A stretch of DNA of 64,000 nt from Desulfonatronum thioautotrophicum (GCF_000934745.1 NZ_KN882169.1:217110-281109), one strand, 5' to 3'. Shown: positions 17,854 to 31,841, counted from the first letter of the stretch. A program made the numbers and translations. Notes: generated from the sequence alone by a model not told the origin.

Positions 17854-18351
17854 TCAGGCGGCTTCCCGTCCGTTGGCCTCCATCAGCGGTTCATGCTGAC
17901 TCAGGTCGTACAGCCCGTGCACCGGAAAGGGCAGGGTGAACTGAGGAACTGTTTCCAGACGGACCCGGCCGACGTTTTTGCCTTCCGGAACATCGGAAAG
18001 AGCCGCCAAGCCTTTGGGGATTGGGAAATCCAATGCACAGGCCGAAATTCCAGCCAGTTTTTCGCCATAGCGGTGTTGCAGATATGCGGATACCTGGTCT
18101 CGCTCCTCGGCGGTAAAGGCCTCGAGAAGAACTTTTTTGCTGTTTTCGTGCGGTATCGGGGTATCTGAATGCATTGGTTCCCCCAGCAGATGATCCCAGT
18201 CATAGGTTTCTAATTCCTCGGGTTTCCAGCCGGCCCGGTACAAGTGGACCTCGACATTGCGCCGTCCTTTGAAGCTCTTGATGATCATGGTCATGACATG
18301 CGCCCGGGATACCGGCGGCTCCTTTTCCGGACAAAGAATATTCAGTTCCAT
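17854..18351 (-). CDS. Conserved-looking hypothetical protein
   Basis: A 165-residue protein if started at ATG 18351 (MELNILCPEKEPPVSRAHV), which has GAGAGGAA seven bases upstream. The frame extends to 18465 but the extra residues are low-quality and basic. The sequence is balanced in composition with no signal peptide, transmembrane segment or recognised motif; VMTMIIKSFKGRRNVEVHLY and FTAEERDQVSAYLQHRYGEK look like well-formed strand and helix segments. Convergent with aat across the palindromic repeat; divergent from uvrB. I do not recognise the family. Confidence 0.7.
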   Translation of the reverse strand: MELNILCPEKEPPVSRAHVMTMIIKSFKGRRNVEVHLYRAGWKPEELETYDWDHLLGEPMHSDTPIPHENSKKVLLEAFTAEERDQVSAYLQHRYGEKLAGISACALDFPIPKGLAALSDVPEGKNVGRVRLETVPQFTLPFPVHGLYDLSQHEPLMEANGREAA

Positions 18352-18628
18352 GTGATTCCTCTCTCGTGTTGTTTTTCTCAATAGGTTTTCGCAGTGAAAA
18401 CCTGTTCTCTTGCCAACATATATTTCGGCACCAAGTCGCAGTCGCGATCGAAATCGATGCCGCAAGAAAAATTTTCGATGGTGATTTCAACACCGATTCA
18501 GATCATCTCTGATAAGTCGTTTTTTTGTTCTGGTCGCCGGACAAGGTGACAGTCCAGGGGGAAAGCTCTAGACTGCTACCGCTCGGCGTAATACTCACGG
18601 GGCTCACGGCATCAACACGCCAATGACG

Positions 18629-18659
18629 TTGGACATGAACGTGAATCCAGCCTTATACT
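18629..18659 (+). promoter_or_regulatory. Possible sigma-70 promoter of uvrB
   Basis: In the 332-bp gene-free divergent region 18352-18683, TTGGAC (18629-18634) and TTATAC/TATACT (18653-18659) are separated by 18-19 bases, about 25 bp before the uvrB ATG. Spacing is slightly long and the leader would be short. No LexA-like CTGT-N8-ACAG box was seen. The rest of the region holds nothing recognisable. Confidence 0.35.
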
Positions 18660-18683
18660 TATCATTCGACGCGACGTACCGCA

Positions 18684-20731
18684 ATGACGACCTCTCTCGA
18701 CCTCGCACCTCAATCTCCTTTTGAACTGGTCAGCCCGTACACCCCCCAAGGCGATCAGCCTCAGGCCATCGACGCCCTGGTGGCCGGAGTCAATGCCGGC
18801 GAGGCGCATCAGGTTCTGCTGGGCGTGACCGGGTCGGGCAAGACCTTCACCATGGCCCAGGTCATTGCCCGGCTGGGACGTCCGGCCCTGGTCATGGCCC
18901 CGAACAAGACCCTGGCCGCGCAGTTGTTCAACGAGTTCAAGGAGCTGTTTCCGCACAACGCCGTGGAGTATTTCGTCAGCTATTACGACTACTACCAGCC
19001 CGAAGCCTATCTGCCGCACAGCGATGTCTACATTGAGAAGGATTCGTCCATCAACGAGGAGATCGACAAGCTGCGTCACGCCGCGACCCACGCCCTGCTC
19101 ACCCGGAGGGACGTGCTCATAGTGGCCTCGGTGTCCTGCATCTACGGTCTGGGATCGCCGGAATATTACGCCAAGATGGTCATTCCCATCGAGGCCGGGC
19201 AGCGGTTGACCATGGACGACCTGCTGGGCCGTCTGGTGGAGGTGCTCTACGAGCGCAACGACGTCGATTTCCACCGGGGAACCTTTCGGGTCCGGGGGGA
19301 CAGTCTGGACATCATCCCGGCCTACAGCCACGAGCGGGCATTGAGGCTGGAGTTTTTCGGTGACGAGCTGGAGACCATCCATGAAATCGACCCTCTGACC
19401 GGGGAAGCTCATGGCCAAATCCAGAAGACCGTGATCTTCCCGGCCAGCCACTACGTCTCGGACAAGGAGAATCTGCTCCGGGCCATGACGGACATCCGGG
19501 ATGAACTCGGGGAGCGGCTGCGGCTGCTCAAGGCCGAGAACAGGCTGGTGGAGGCCCAGCGGCTGGAGCAGCGGACCATGCTGGATCTGGAGATGATCGA
19601 GGAGCTGGGCTACTGTACGGGAATCGAGAACTACTCCCGGCATCTTGATGGTCGTCGGACCGGACAGCCTCCGGCCTGTCTGCTGGACTACTTTCCGTCG
19701 GATTTTCTGCTCTTCCTGGACGAGTCCCACATTACCATCCCCCAGATCGGCGGCATGTACCATGGTGACCAATCCCGGAAGAAAACCTTGGTGGATTTCG
19801 GATTCCGCCTGCCTTCGGCCCTGGACAACCGCCCCTTGAGCATCCAGGAATTCTGGGAGCGGGTGGGACAGGTGGTCTCGGTTTCGGCCACGCCTGGACC
19901 TTTTGAGCTGGAACAAAGCAACGGCACGGTGGTGGAGCAGATCATCCGACCGACGGGGCTGGTGGATCCGGAAGTGGAAGTCCGTCCGGTGCAAGGGCAG
20001 ATGGACGATTTGCTGGGAGAGTGCAAGCTGCGCGAGCAGCAAGGAGAACGGGTCCTGGTGACCACCCTGACCAAGCGGATGGCCGAGGATCTGACCGAGT
20101 ACCTGAACAACATGGGCATGAGCGCCCGGTACATGCACTCGGACATCGACACCCTGGAACGGGTGGCCATCATCCAGGCCCTGCGCAAGGGAGAGTTCAC
20201 CGTGCTGGTGGGCATCAACCTGCTCCGGGAGGGGCTGGACCTGCCCGAAGTCTCCCTGGTGGCCATCCTGGACGCGGACAAGGAAGGATTTTTGCGCTCG
20301 TTCCGCTCCCTGATCCAGACCTTTGGCCGGGCCGCGCGCAATGTCCAGGGCCGGGTGATCCTCTACGCGGACAAGGTCACCGCCTCCATGGCCCAGGCTA
20401 TGGAGGAAACCGCCCGCCGCCGCCAGGTCCAACAGGTGTTCAACGCGGCCCACGACATCGTTCCAACCACGATCATCAAGGGCATGGACAACATCCTCGG
20501 CCACATCTACGCCGAGGCCAAGGATAAGGATCAGTCCACGACCCTGCGCGAGAGCGGTGGCAGATATGGAGCCAAGGACCTCTCCCCCAAGGATATGGCC
20601 CGCCGCATTAAAAGTCTGGAGCGGGAAATGCGCGCTGCTGCCAAGGAACTGGAGTTCGAACGCGCTGCGAGCCTGCGCGATGAAGTGGCCCTGCTGCGGC
20701 GCAGGATGCTGGAAGCTGGGGAAGGGAGTTG

Positions 20732-20732
<1 letters not shown>
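18684..20732 (+). CDS. uvrB: Excinuclease ABC subunit B
   Basis: A 682-residue helicase-like subunit that verifies damage in nucleotide excision repair and recruits UvrC. Walker A is [12 protein letters not shown] (residues 48-59, K53). The beta-hairpin that clamps a DNA strand is at [12 protein letters not shown]; helicase motifs [24 protein letters not shown] and QTFGRAARN are present. The C-terminal UVR motif ([20 protein letters not shown]) contacts UvrC. Length matches the family. The glycosyltransferase gene overlaps its stop by one base (TGATG). Confidence 0.97.
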
Positions 20733-23547
<2,815 letters not shown>

Positions 23548-23602
23548 CCGGCTGCAAGCGGCAATGCATCGGCTTTTTTCGCCAGAGGGATCATTTGCCA
23601 CG

Positions 23603-25450
23603 TCATTTGCCGCGTTTATTGACATTGCGCTTTTTAGCTGCTCTGTTTTGTTTTTTTTCAGAGCCCTGCTCGCGGCTGTTGGGGATCAATATCCGGTGCT
23701 GGGCAAGGCGTTGAGCGTCGGAGCGGGCAACGTATATCGGGTTGCCCGTGGGATCTTTTCCGGCATGATACATGGCCGTGGCCATGGTGCCGGGGGTCGG
23801 CACGAAGCATTGGACCTGCTGCGGTCGCCAGCCTTTGCCGCATAGCCAATGATCAAGATCCGTCATGTCCTGTTCCGTACACCCGGGAAAGCCGCTCATC
23901 AGATAGGGCACCACGAATTGCTGTTTGCCCGCCCGGGCGGATTGCCGCTGAAAAAGATCAAGGAACTGCTCGAAAACCGCGAAGGACGGTTTACGCATCA
24001 GGTGCAGCACGGTGTCGGATGCATGCTCCGGGGCCAGTTTGAGCTGTCCGCCCACGAATCCCTGGATCAGGCCTTCAGCAGCTTGGGCATCCCGGAGCAG
24101 CAGGTCAAAGCGGACTCCACTGGCCACCCGGACATGGCGCACTCCAGGCAGAGAGCGGATGTTCTCAAGCATGGACACCTGGCCTTGCTGGTCAACCTGA
24201 AAAAAACGACAGATTTTTGGGTGAAGGCAACTGGCTCGGCGACAGGGGTCATGTTTCCCTTTAATGCCCTTGTCTCGTGCACAGGTGGCCTGCCACATGT
24301 TCGCGCTGGGGCCGCCCACGTCGCTGATCACTCCCTGCCAATGCGCTATGGCGCTCATTCGCCTGACCTCGTCCAGGATGGAGCGTTTGCTCCGGGAACT
24401 GATCCATCGGCCCTGGTGCAGGGCCAGGGAACAGAATGAGCAGCCGCCTCCACAGCCACGATGGCTGGTGATGCTGGATGCGATCATCTCCGCTGCGGGA
24501 ATCGGCTTGTCATAGCCTGGGTGAGCGCGGCGGGCGAACGGCAGTTCGTAGAGTGCGTCCATCTCCGTTTCTGTCAGTGGAGTTGCCGGAGGGGTGAGCA
24601 CCAGAAGCCGGTTTCCAGTCTGATGCAGGGCCGTATCGTGGCCTTGGTGGACATGTTTTTCCAGCAGGGTTGTAGCCTCCAGCAGAGCATCCGGGGAGCT
24701 TTGGATGGCCTCCTGGGAGGGCAGTTTCAGTACGGAAGGCAGCTCGGGCAGTTCTTCCGGGCGGCAGGCAAAAGCCGCTCCGGGTATTTGGAGCAGGGCA
24801 TGGACACCCGGTCGTTGCGGTGCAAATGGCCGGGAGGACGCGCCGGAAGTCTTGGCATGGCTGGTATGGTGCGCCAAAAGGCGGGCCAGTTCCAGAATGC
24901 CGCGCTCGGCCATTCCATACAAGAGCAGATCGGCCTTGCTGTCCAGGAGGATGGAGCGACGGATTTTATCCGTCCAGAAGTCGTAATGGGCGATGCGTCG
25001 CAGGGAAGCTTCAATTCCGCCCAGGGTGATGAACAGACCGGGGAAGGCCCTGCGGAGCAGGTTGGCATACACAATACAGGCCCTGTTCGGCCGCGCTCCC
25101 GATACTCCTCCGGGAGTGTAGGCGTCGTCCCGGCGCGCCTTGCGGAACGCGGTGTAATGGGCCAGCATGGAGTCCAATGCCCCGGCCCCCACTCCGGCGA
25201 ATAATCTGGGGCGGCCCATCCGTTGCAGATCGTCCAGGATATCCCAACGTGGCTGAGCGATGATTCCCACCCGGAAACCATTGGCAATGAGCCATCGGCC
25301 CAGGAGAGACACGCCAAATGCCGGATGGTCCACGTACGCATCCCCGTTGACCAGCAATATGTCCAACTCCTCCCAACCCAACTTCAGCATTTCCTGGCGG
25401 GTTGTGGGGAGAAAGTCCGGTTGTGCAGGCACGGAAGAGCCGGGCATCAT
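23603..25450 (-). CDS. YgiQ-family (UPF0313) radical SAM protein
   Basis: A 615-residue protein with the long N-terminal domain of the YgiQ family ([20 protein letters not shown], near the start). The radical SAM cluster motif is [11 protein letters not shown] with C333, C337 and C340 (CX3CX2C). [19 protein letters not shown] and [15 protein letters not shown] are further barrel motifs. About 15 extra residues precede the core, and the tail is very basic ([17 protein letters not shown]), suggestive of nucleic-acid contact. Physiological function of the family is unknown. It is convergent with ligA (55 bp between stops). Confidence 0.88.
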   Translation of the reverse strand: MMPGSSVPAQPDFLPTTRQEMLKLGWEELDILLVNGDAYVDHPAFGVSLLGRWLIANGFRVGIIAQPRWDILDDLQRMGRPRLFAGVGAGALDSMLAHYTAFRKARRDDAYTPGGVSGARPNRACIVYANLLRRAFPGLFITLGGIEASLRRIAHYDFWTDKIRRSILLDSKADLLLYGMAERGILELARLLAHHTSHAKTSGASSRPFAPQRPGVHALLQIPGAAFACRPEELPELPSVLKLPSQEAIQSSPDALLEATTLLEKHVHQGHDTALHQTGNRLLVLTPPATPLTETEMDALYELPFARRAHPGYDKPIPAAEMIASSITSHRGCGGGCSFCSLALHQGRWISSRSKRSILDEVRRMSAIAHWQGVISDVGGPSANMWQATCARDKGIKGKHDPCRRASCLHPKICRFFQVDQQGQVSMLENIRSLPGVRHVRVASGVRFDLLLRDAQAAEGLIQGFVGGQLKLAPEHASDTVLHLMRKPSFAVFEQFLDLFQRQSARAGKQQFVVPYLMSGFPGCTEQDMTDLDHWLCGKGWRPQQVQCFVPTPGTMATAMYHAGKDPTGNPIYVARSDAQRLAQHRILIPNSREQGSEKKQNRAAKKRNVNKRGK

Positions 25451-25571
25451 GGTGATTGCGCCGAGAATTGCGTGCCATGGCCAATGGCGGATGCCAGGGC
25501 CAGGCTTGTATTCGTGGTCAAGGTACTGGGCAGAGCCAAAGACGGCTGCTCATTCAATAATGCCGTACCCA

Positions 25572-27833
25572 TCATGTTTTATCGAGGCTCTCGGCATGCG
25601 GTGTGTTGTCTTTCGCATGCGACCCAGCTTGCGGATCGTCCAGATCGTGAAGCAACGCCAGGAGGCACAACGGTTCAATGGGTTTGACCAGAAAGTCGTC
25701 CGCACCTGCATCGAGAACCGTTTTGCGGTCAACATTCAGGGTGTGCGCGGTGACGGCGATGATGGGGATGTGGCGAAGCGTAGCCTGCGGGTCTCTCAAT
25801 CGTAAATAGCGCTCCCGCTCCAGACGGCGAATCTCGCGAATCGCCTCCAGTCCATCCATGACCGGCATCTGCAGATCCATGAGGACAGCATCAACATCCT
25901 GCGTGCTCAGCAGACTGAGTACTTGTTGGCCGTTTTCCGCGACCACGATCTGGTGTCCAGCCGGTTCAAGGATTTTCCGTAGGGAAAGCTGGTTCAGCGG
26001 TTCATCCTCGGCCACCAGAACGGTCAATGTTCTGGAGGTGTTCAGAAAATCACGGCCAGAATCCGCCTTGCCGTTCACAGCAACAGCGACTTCCTGTTCC
26101 TCGCTGCTGATCGCGGCAGCGGTAAAGGGCAATGCCACATGGAAAGTGGTGCCTTTGCCCGGAACACTTTCAATGGAAATGTTTCCCTGCATCAATGCGA
26201 CAAGTCGGCGGACAATGGTCAGCCCAAGGCCAGCCCCCTGGTAGAAGCGGGTATAGGACTCCTCAGCCTGGGTGAACGCTTCCAAAAGCCTTTCCAGTTT
26301 TTCATCCGGAATGCCGATGCCTGTATCCGAGATGGAAAACAGGATGCGCAGATCCCCCTTATCAGTGGATGGCAGGAGGTGGGCTTCCAGTTCGACATGC
26401 CCCTTGGCGGTAAATTTAACGGCATTACCCAGCAGATTGAACAGAATTTGAACCAGGCGAGCTTCGTCACCGACAATCCAGGCCGGAAGGGTTGGATCCA
26501 GGCGGCAACCCAGGGTTATTCCTTTTGTCCGGGCTGTCGACGCAAAGATTTCACACACCGATCGCCCAAGCTCCACGGGGTTGAACCGCTTTTGTTGGAG
26601 CTCCACTTTGCCGGTTTCAATTCGGGAAAGATCCAGAATATCCACCAACAACCGCCCAAGACGATTGGCGGAGACAACGGCGTTGGTCACATATTTCCGT
26701 TGTTGCTCATCGAGGTCCGTGGTCATCAATATCTGCATCATGCCGATGATGCCGTTCAAGGGGGTTTGGATTTCATGGCTCATATTGGCCACGAATTCGT
26801 TTTTGACCTGATTGGCCGCCTCGGTTCGTTGCATGGCCTGCAACAACTCATTTTCAGCCTGCTTCAGACTGGTAATGTCGCTGACCATGGCAAAGGAGCC
26901 AATAAAGATTCCTTCAGCATCGAACATGGGTGTGGCCGACACCCTGGTCCAGACGGGATGACCGTCCCGGTGCAGGAAGCGGCGTTCATATGACTCGCTA
27001 CGCCCCCGTCGTCGCAGCTGGCGGCTGGCGAGGTGATCCTGCCATTCATCGGCCAGGATCAGATCGCCGATATACTTTCCCAGAAGTTCTTCGGATGGAT
27101 ATCCAAGCATTTTCTGCAACGTCTCGTTGGCAAAGGTAATACGCTCATCGGCGTTCCAGACCCAGATACCCTCATTGGCCGTTTCAACGATGATCCGGTA
27201 GCGATGTTCGCTTTCACGCAGTTTGTCCTCGATGTCCCGTTGTTCGGTAATGTCGCTGATCACCAGACGAAAAACCTGAGATGATCCGTCCTGACGTCGC
27301 GTTCCTTCAAGGCGGGCCCAGAAGGTACTCTGATCGCCCCTGAACATTCGTACTTCGAAGACTTGGCGGGAACCGGATTCGAAGAGGCGTTGGCGATGCA
27401 CATAGAACTGGGGATGGTCTTCCAGAAGGATAAATCGCGGAAAGGGTCTTTGGATCAGTTCAGATCTTGGTATGCCGAGCAACTGCGTGGTGGTCAGGTT
27501 GGCTTCCAAAACCATGTTTCGATCATTCAAGGTGCAGTAGCCCACCGGAGCCAGATCATACAGGTCGAAGTATCTGGCACGACTGGCTTCCAGGGCGTTT
27601 TGAGCATCGCGCAGTTCTTCGTTTTGGATTTCCAATTCGATTTGATGCACATGCAGTTCATGCAGAAGCCTGCTGATCTCATCCGGAGAGAGTGCCTCGA
27701 AATTATGGGGAGTGCTTTGATGCAACCGCTCCATTGCCTTGCGGCGTAATTCTTCCGGGTTTGGCGGCCAGGTGAGGGGTTCTTCATCAAGAGATTTCCT
27801 GGCCGGACCGACAACGCGATGAGATTTGGGCAT
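25572..27833 (-). CDS. PAS-containing hybrid histidine kinase
   Basis: A 753-residue soluble sensor kinase. The N-terminal coiled segment ELHVHQIELEIQNEELRDAQ precedes a first PAS domain; a second PAS (YRIIVETANEGIWVWNADER) with a PAC motif follows. The HisKA helix has H353 in NMSHEIQTPLNG. The ATPase domain has NLLGNAVKFT, DTGIGI and GAGLGLTIV boxes. A C-terminal receiver has phosphoacceptor D653 in LMDLQMPVMDG and K in VKPIEP. There is no transmembrane segment, so it senses an internal signal. No cognate regulator lies alongside. Confidence 0.93.
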   Translation of the reverse strand: MPKSHRVVGPARKSLDEEPLTWPPNPEELRRKAMERLHQSTPHNFEALSPDEISRLLHELHVHQIELEIQNEELRDAQNALEASRARYFDLYDLAPVGYCTLNDRNMVLEANLTTTQLLGIPRSELIQRPFPRFILLEDHPQFYVHRQRLFESGSRQVFEVRMFRGDQSTFWARLEGTRRQDGSSQVFRLVISDITEQRDIEDKLRESEHRYRIIVETANEGIWVWNADERITFANETLQKMLGYPSEELLGKYIGDLILADEWQDHLASRQLRRRGRSESYERRFLHRDGHPVWTRVSATPMFDAEGIFIGSFAMVSDITSLKQAENELLQAMQRTEAANQVKNEFVANMSHEIQTPLNGIIGMMQILMTTDLDEQQRKYVTNAVVSANRLGRLLVDILDLSRIETGKVELQQKRFNPVELGRSVCEIFASTARTKGITLGCRLDPTLPAWIVGDEARLVQILFNLLGNAVKFTAKGHVELEAHLLPSTDKGDLRILFSISDTGIGIPDEKLERLLEAFTQAEESYTRFYQGAGLGLTIVRRLVALMQGNISIESVPGKGTTFHVALPFTAAAISSEEQEVAVAVNGKADSGRDFLNTSRTLTVLVAEDEPLNQLSLRKILEPAGHQIVVAENGQQVLSLLSTQDVDAVLMDLQMPVMDGLEAIREIRRLERERYLRLRDPQATLRHIPIIAVTAHTLNVDRKTVLDAGADDFLVKPIEPLCLLALLHDLDDPQAGSHAKDNTPHAESLDKT

Positions 27834-28223
27834 GGTTGAAGTGTCTATGGTTGGTGTCGTTGGAAGGGAGAGGGCTGGGGCAAGGTTGGGAGAGGTACCT
27901 GTTCAAGGCCATTTGCTTCGCCGTGTTTGTTGTTTGTTGAATGGCTGTAACCGAATCCGTATGGGCCAGCAATCATCATCTTTGCAACAACAGCGCTTCT
28001 TGGTTAATCTTGCAGTGTTTGCCCGAGTGGACAATTTAAGGGTGAGCAGTTCAGGGAAGCGGTTGGGGCGAAATCCGTCCACGGTTCTTAATCCTCAAAG
28101 ATCGTCATCAGGGGCCATCCATAGCGATTATCCGGGAAGCCCCGAGAGGTCTCCGGAGCGAGGGCAGGGATAGCAAGCAATCCCATAAGGAACTCAATAC
28201 ACAAACACAACGAGGAACACGCA
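27834..28223. other. Gene-free divergent intergenic region
   Basis: 390 bp between the divergent hybrid kinase and glgP genes. No open frame with a ribosome binding site, no convincing promoter pair and no repeat was recognised. GAGGAA ten bases before 28224 is the likely glgP ribosome binding site. Promoters for both genes should lie here. Confidence 0.5.
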
Positions 28224-30761
28224 ATGACCAAAAGCATTTCTGATAAGGAAAACGGCCCGGCAAGGCATGACCAAAATGCCGACCTCATTCAGTGGAACGG
28301 AGACCTGCACGGCGACAACAGCGTGGAGGGGTTGAAGCGGGATATCGTCCGTCATGTGGTGACCAGCCTGGGCAACGACTATGCCCGGCCAAATGAATAT
28401 ACATACTATCATGGCCTGGCTTTGGCCATCCGGGACAGGATGATCAGCCAGTGGATCAAGACTCAGCGGTCTTACTACAAAGAACAGGTAAAACGGGTCT
28501 ACTACCTGTCCATGGAGTATCTGCCCGGCAAGTCGTTGATGAACAGCCTGCACTGCCTGGGGCTGCATGATATGGCCAAGGAAGCACTGGCGGATTTTGG
28601 TCTGGAACTGGAGAATGTTGCCGAGGTGGAGTGGGATGCCGGCCTGGGCAACGGCGGTCTTGGCCGACTGGCTTCCTGTTACCTTGATTCCATGGCCACC
28701 CAGTGTATTTCAGGGTACGGATACGGAATTCGTTATGATTACGGGATGTTTCACCAGGTCATCGAGGACGGGGCCCAGGTGGAGCATCCGGACAATTGGA
28801 CCAAGCACGGCACTCCCTGGGAGTTTGACCGAGCCCGGTTCATGAAGGCAGTCAATTTTTTTGGCCGGGTGCATACCTGGGTGGATGATCAAGGACGACT
28901 CCGTCATGATTGGGTGGAGACGGAAAAAGTTTTAGCTATGGCCTGCGACCTGCTTGTTCCCGGTTTCCAAAATGGTCAGGCTATCAACATGCGACTTTGG
29001 GCAGCCAAGTCGGACACGGAATTCAATCTGGATTTCTTCAACACTGGGGACTATATCGGCGCCCTGGAAGCCAAGATCCGGGACGAAACCATCTCCAAGG
29101 TTCTGTATCCCAGTGATGAAAAGCTCCAGGGCCGGGTTTTACGCCTCTGCCAGCAGTACTTCTTCGTGGCCGCTTCTCTGGAAGACATTCTGCGCCGCTA
29201 CAAGAAAAAATACAGCAGCTTCGCCAAATTACCGGAAATGGTGGTCATCCAGCTCAACGACACCCATCCGACCATTGCCGTGCCGGAGCTGATGCGCATT
29301 TTGGTGGATGAGGAGCTGCTGGACTGGGACACCGCATGGGATCTGTGCACACGGGTCTTTGCCTACACCAACCACACCGTTTTACCGGAAGCTCTGGAGA
29401 CTTGGCCTTGCTCTTTGATTCAGCGGGTTCTGCCGCGGCATATGGAGATTATTTACGAAATCAACCATCGCTTCCTGCGGTGGCTGGACGGCCTGGATGA
29501 CGGACATTCCGATCCAGGCGGTCGCAAATCCCGCCTGTCCATCATCCAGGAACATCCGGAAAAGACCGTGCGCATGGCCAATCTGGCGATTATAGGCAGT
29601 TTTTCGGTCAACGGCGTGGCAGCCATGCACACGGAAATCATCAAGAGCAGTCTGTTTTCGGAATTTCACGCCATCTTTCCCGGGCGTTTTCGAAATGTGA
29701 CCAACGGCGTCACGCCGCGGCGATGGCTGAACCAATGCAATCCCGAATTGACCGCATTGATTTCCGAAAAAATTACCGGCAATTGGCTCTACAATCTGGA
29801 TCGATTGCGTGAACTGGTTCCCCATGCTGAGGATCCGGCCTTTCGGGTCAGGTGGCGGGAGGTCAAGCTGGAGAACAAGAAGCGCCTGAAGGCCTACGTG
29901 GCCCGCAAGCTGGGTTTTGAGTGCAACCTGAACGCCATGTATGACGTGCAGGTCAAGCGCATCCATGAATACAAGCGCCAGCTGCTCAACGTCCTGCACG
30001 TGATCACGCTTTACAACCGGATCAAGGCCGACCCCGCCCAGGATATCGTCCCCCGAGTCGTTTTCTTCGGCGGCAAAGCCGCTCCGGCCTATACAATGGC
30101 CAAGCTGATCATCCGGCTGATCAACGGCGTCGCTGCTGTGGTCAATACTGATTCGGACGTGGCCGGCCGGTTGCAGGTCATCTTTCTGCCCAACTATTGC
30201 GTGTCCCAGGCTGAACGGATCATTCCGGCAACGGAACTTTCAGAACAGATCTCCACGGCCGGTTATGAGGCCTCCGGGACCGGAAACATGAAGTTTGCGC
30301 TCAATGGGGCGCTGACCATCGGCACCCTGGACGGGGCTAACGTGGAGATGCTGGAGGAGATCGGGCCGGAAAACATGTTTATATTCGGTCGTACAGCAGA
30401 AGAGATTAAGTCCCTGCGCCATGAGGGGTACAATCCCTGGCATTTCTGCGAAAACGATCCAGAACTGAAGAGGGTGCTGTCCATGATCTCCAACAACGTA
30501 TTTTCTCCCCACAATCACGGCCTGTTTGCGCCGATCATCGACAATCTGCTGCATCGCGGCGACTTTTTTTGCGTCCTGGCAGACTACCGGACCTATGTGG
30601 CCTGCCAGGAACAGGTCAGCATGCTCTACCGGGACCAGGACGAATGGACCCGCCGTTCCATTCTGAACACCGCAAATATGGGTAAATTTTCCAGCGATCG
30701 TTCGGTCATGGACTACGCCCGGGACATCTGGGGCGTGGACCCGCTGGCCTGTCCGTTGTGA
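28224..30761 (+). CDS. glgP: Glycogen/starch phosphorylase
   Basis: An 845-residue PLP enzyme releasing glucose 1-phosphate from alpha-1,4-glucans. Family motifs in order: YYLSMEYLPGKSL, GNGGLGRLASCYLDS, VIQLNDTHPT, the NVTNGVTPRRW segment, RIHEYKRQLLN, and the PLP lysine K690 in EASGTGNMKFALNG followed by TIGTLDGANVEM. Length is as expected for bacterial GlgP/MalP. With pgm at 7.1 kb it provides a route from glycogen to glucose 6-phosphate. No other glycogen gene is adjacent. Confidence 0.96.
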   Translation: MTKSISDKENGPARHDQNADLIQWNGDLHGDNSVEGLKRDIVRHVVTSLGNDYARPNEYTYYHGLALAIRDRMISQWIKTQRSYYKEQVKRVYYLSMEYLPGKSLMNSLHCLGLHDMAKEALADFGLELENVAEVEWDAGLGNGGLGRLASCYLDSMATQCISGYGYGIRYDYGMFHQVIEDGAQVEHPDNWTKHGTPWEFDRARFMKAVNFFGRVHTWVDDQGRLRHDWVETEKVLAMACDLLVPGFQNGQAINMRLWAAKSDTEFNLDFFNTGDYIGALEAKIRDETISKVLYPSDEKLQGRVLRLCQQYFFVAASLEDILRRYKKKYSSFAKLPEMVVIQLNDTHPTIAVPELMRILVDEELLDWDTAWDLCTRVFAYTNHTVLPEALETWPCSLIQRVLPRHMEIIYEINHRFLRWLDGLDDGHSDPGGRKSRLSIIQEHPEKTVRMANLAIIGSFSVNGVAAMHTEIIKSSLFSEFHAIFPGRFRNVTNGVTPRRWLNQCNPELTALISEKITGNWLYNLDRLRELVPHAEDPAFRVRWREVKLENKKRLKAYVARKLGFECNLNAMYDVQVKRIHEYKRQLLNVLHVITLYNRIKADPAQDIVPRVVFFGGKAAPAYTMAKLIIRLINGVAAVVNTDSDVAGRLQVIFLPNYCVSQAERIIPATELSEQISTAGYEASGTGNMKFALNGALTIGTLDGANVEMLEEIGPENMFIFGRTAEEIKSLRHEGYNPWHFCENDPELKRVLSMISNNVFSPHNHGLFAPIIDNLLHRGDFFCVLADYRTYVACQEQVSMLYRDQDEWTRRSILNTANMGKFSSDRSVMDYARDIWGVDPLACPL

Positions 30762-30778
30762 TTCTGAAGCAACTCTGG

Positions 30779-30820
30779 GCTCAGCCGAGTTGTGAGGAGA
30801 GTCCTCACTGGCGGCTGAGC
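30779..30820. terminator. Nested hairpin after glgP
   Basis: Outer stem GCTCAGCCG (30779-30787) with CGGCTGAGC (30812-30820), and inner stem GTGAGGA (30792-30798) with TCCTCAC (30802-30808), both perfect, with a small internal loop. It sits between the glgP stop and the convergent gene at 30825. There is no T-run on either strand, so it may act as a bidirectional mRNA 3'-end structure rather than a classical terminator. Confidence 0.5.
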
Positions 30821-30824
30821 TTAA

Positions 30825-31841
30825 TCACGACCGGGAGCTCATTTGGGAGCGAACCAACAGGGCGTTGATCACCGACTCCGGGAGGCGGGCCACAGTCCAG
30901 GCCAGGATCCAGATGAAGACCAGGGAAAAGACCATCCTGGCCCAGAGCACACCGCTCAGGTCCGCACCCAGCAGCAGCATCAGCAATGTGTCTTCAATCA
31001 GGCTATGGCACAGGCCCATGAAGGTCAGGGCCAGAAAGATGTCCTTGGCTGGAATACGCCCGGAGCGGGCTTCGTGGATGATCAATCCTCCGCCATAGGA
31101 CAGGCCCAGGGTCATGCCCACGATGGTGATGGTTCCGGCTTCCCGGCCGATGCCCATGGACTTGAGCAACGGGGCGAGCAGGCGGATCATCAGGTCCGTG
31201 ACGCCCAGGCGCTTGAGCACATCCAGAAACATGAGCATGATCAGCACGATCACGGCGATGCCGGCCAGGTTGCGAACTTCCCGTAGCATCCAGGCAGTCC
31301 AGCCTGACGGGGGAGCTTCCGGAAGCCAGGACGGTTGGACCAGGGCAGTTCCCCAGTTCAACCACCCATAACCCATATTTAGCAGCCAGCCGCAGAGCAT
31401 GGCCGCCCCGATGCGCACGATCAGCTGGGTGCGCACGCGTGCGCCGGAGCGCCGCGCGATGCTCAACTCTACGGGCAGTCCATGGGCAATGAGCATCATG
31501 GTCGCCAATACCGTGACCTGGGCTGAGGTCAGGGGCGATTCCGGCAGCAAGGTGATCAACACCACTGCCGCGGCGTAGAGATTGGTCAGCATGGCCGTGG
31601 CCCAGACCAACCCCATGGCTCCTGGCAGCCCGAACAGCTCCATCATTGGCCCCATAACCTGTCCGACCAAACCCACCAGGCCCATTTCCTGCAGCATTTT
31701 CATGACGATCATGACCGGGATCATGATCTTGAACAGCGCTCTGCAGATCCGCAGGGCGTCACGGGCATTCTTGGAAGCAAATGCTGTCAGGAGTGAGAAA
31801 CGCTGAATTGACATTGCCATGGGAGTACTCAAAGATGGCAT
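30825..31841 (-). CDS. Gate-domain (nucleoside-recognition-like) membrane protein
   Basis: A 338-residue integral membrane protein with about eight hydrophobic helices in two homologous halves. Both halves resemble the nucleoside recognition (Gate) domain of SpmA/SpmB and concentrative nucleoside transporter relatives: IMIPVMIVMKMLQEMGLV near residue 40 and IVLIMLMFLDVLKRLGV later. GLSYGGGLIIHEARSG and GLCHSLIEDTLLMLLLG are conserved late motifs in bacterial homologues. The first ~12 residues may be spurious, as an internal ATG (MSIQRF) also serves. Substrate unknown. Convergent with glgP. Confidence 0.78.
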   Translation of the reverse strand: MPSLSTPMAMSIQRFSLLTAFASKNARDALRICRALFKIMIPVMIVMKMLQEMGLVGLVGQVMGPMMELFGLPGAMGLVWATAMLTNLYAAAVVLITLLPESPLTSAQVTVLATMMLIAHGLPVELSIARRSGARVRTQLIVRIGAAMLCGWLLNMGYGWLNWGTALVQPSWLPEAPPSGWTAWMLREVRNLAGIAVIVLIMLMFLDVLKRLGVTDLMIRLLAPLLKSMGIGREAGTITIVGMTLGLSYGGGLIIHEARSGRIPAKDIFLALTFMGLCHSLIEDTLLMLLLGADLSGVLWARMVFSLVFIWILAWTVARLPESVINALLVRSQMSSRS

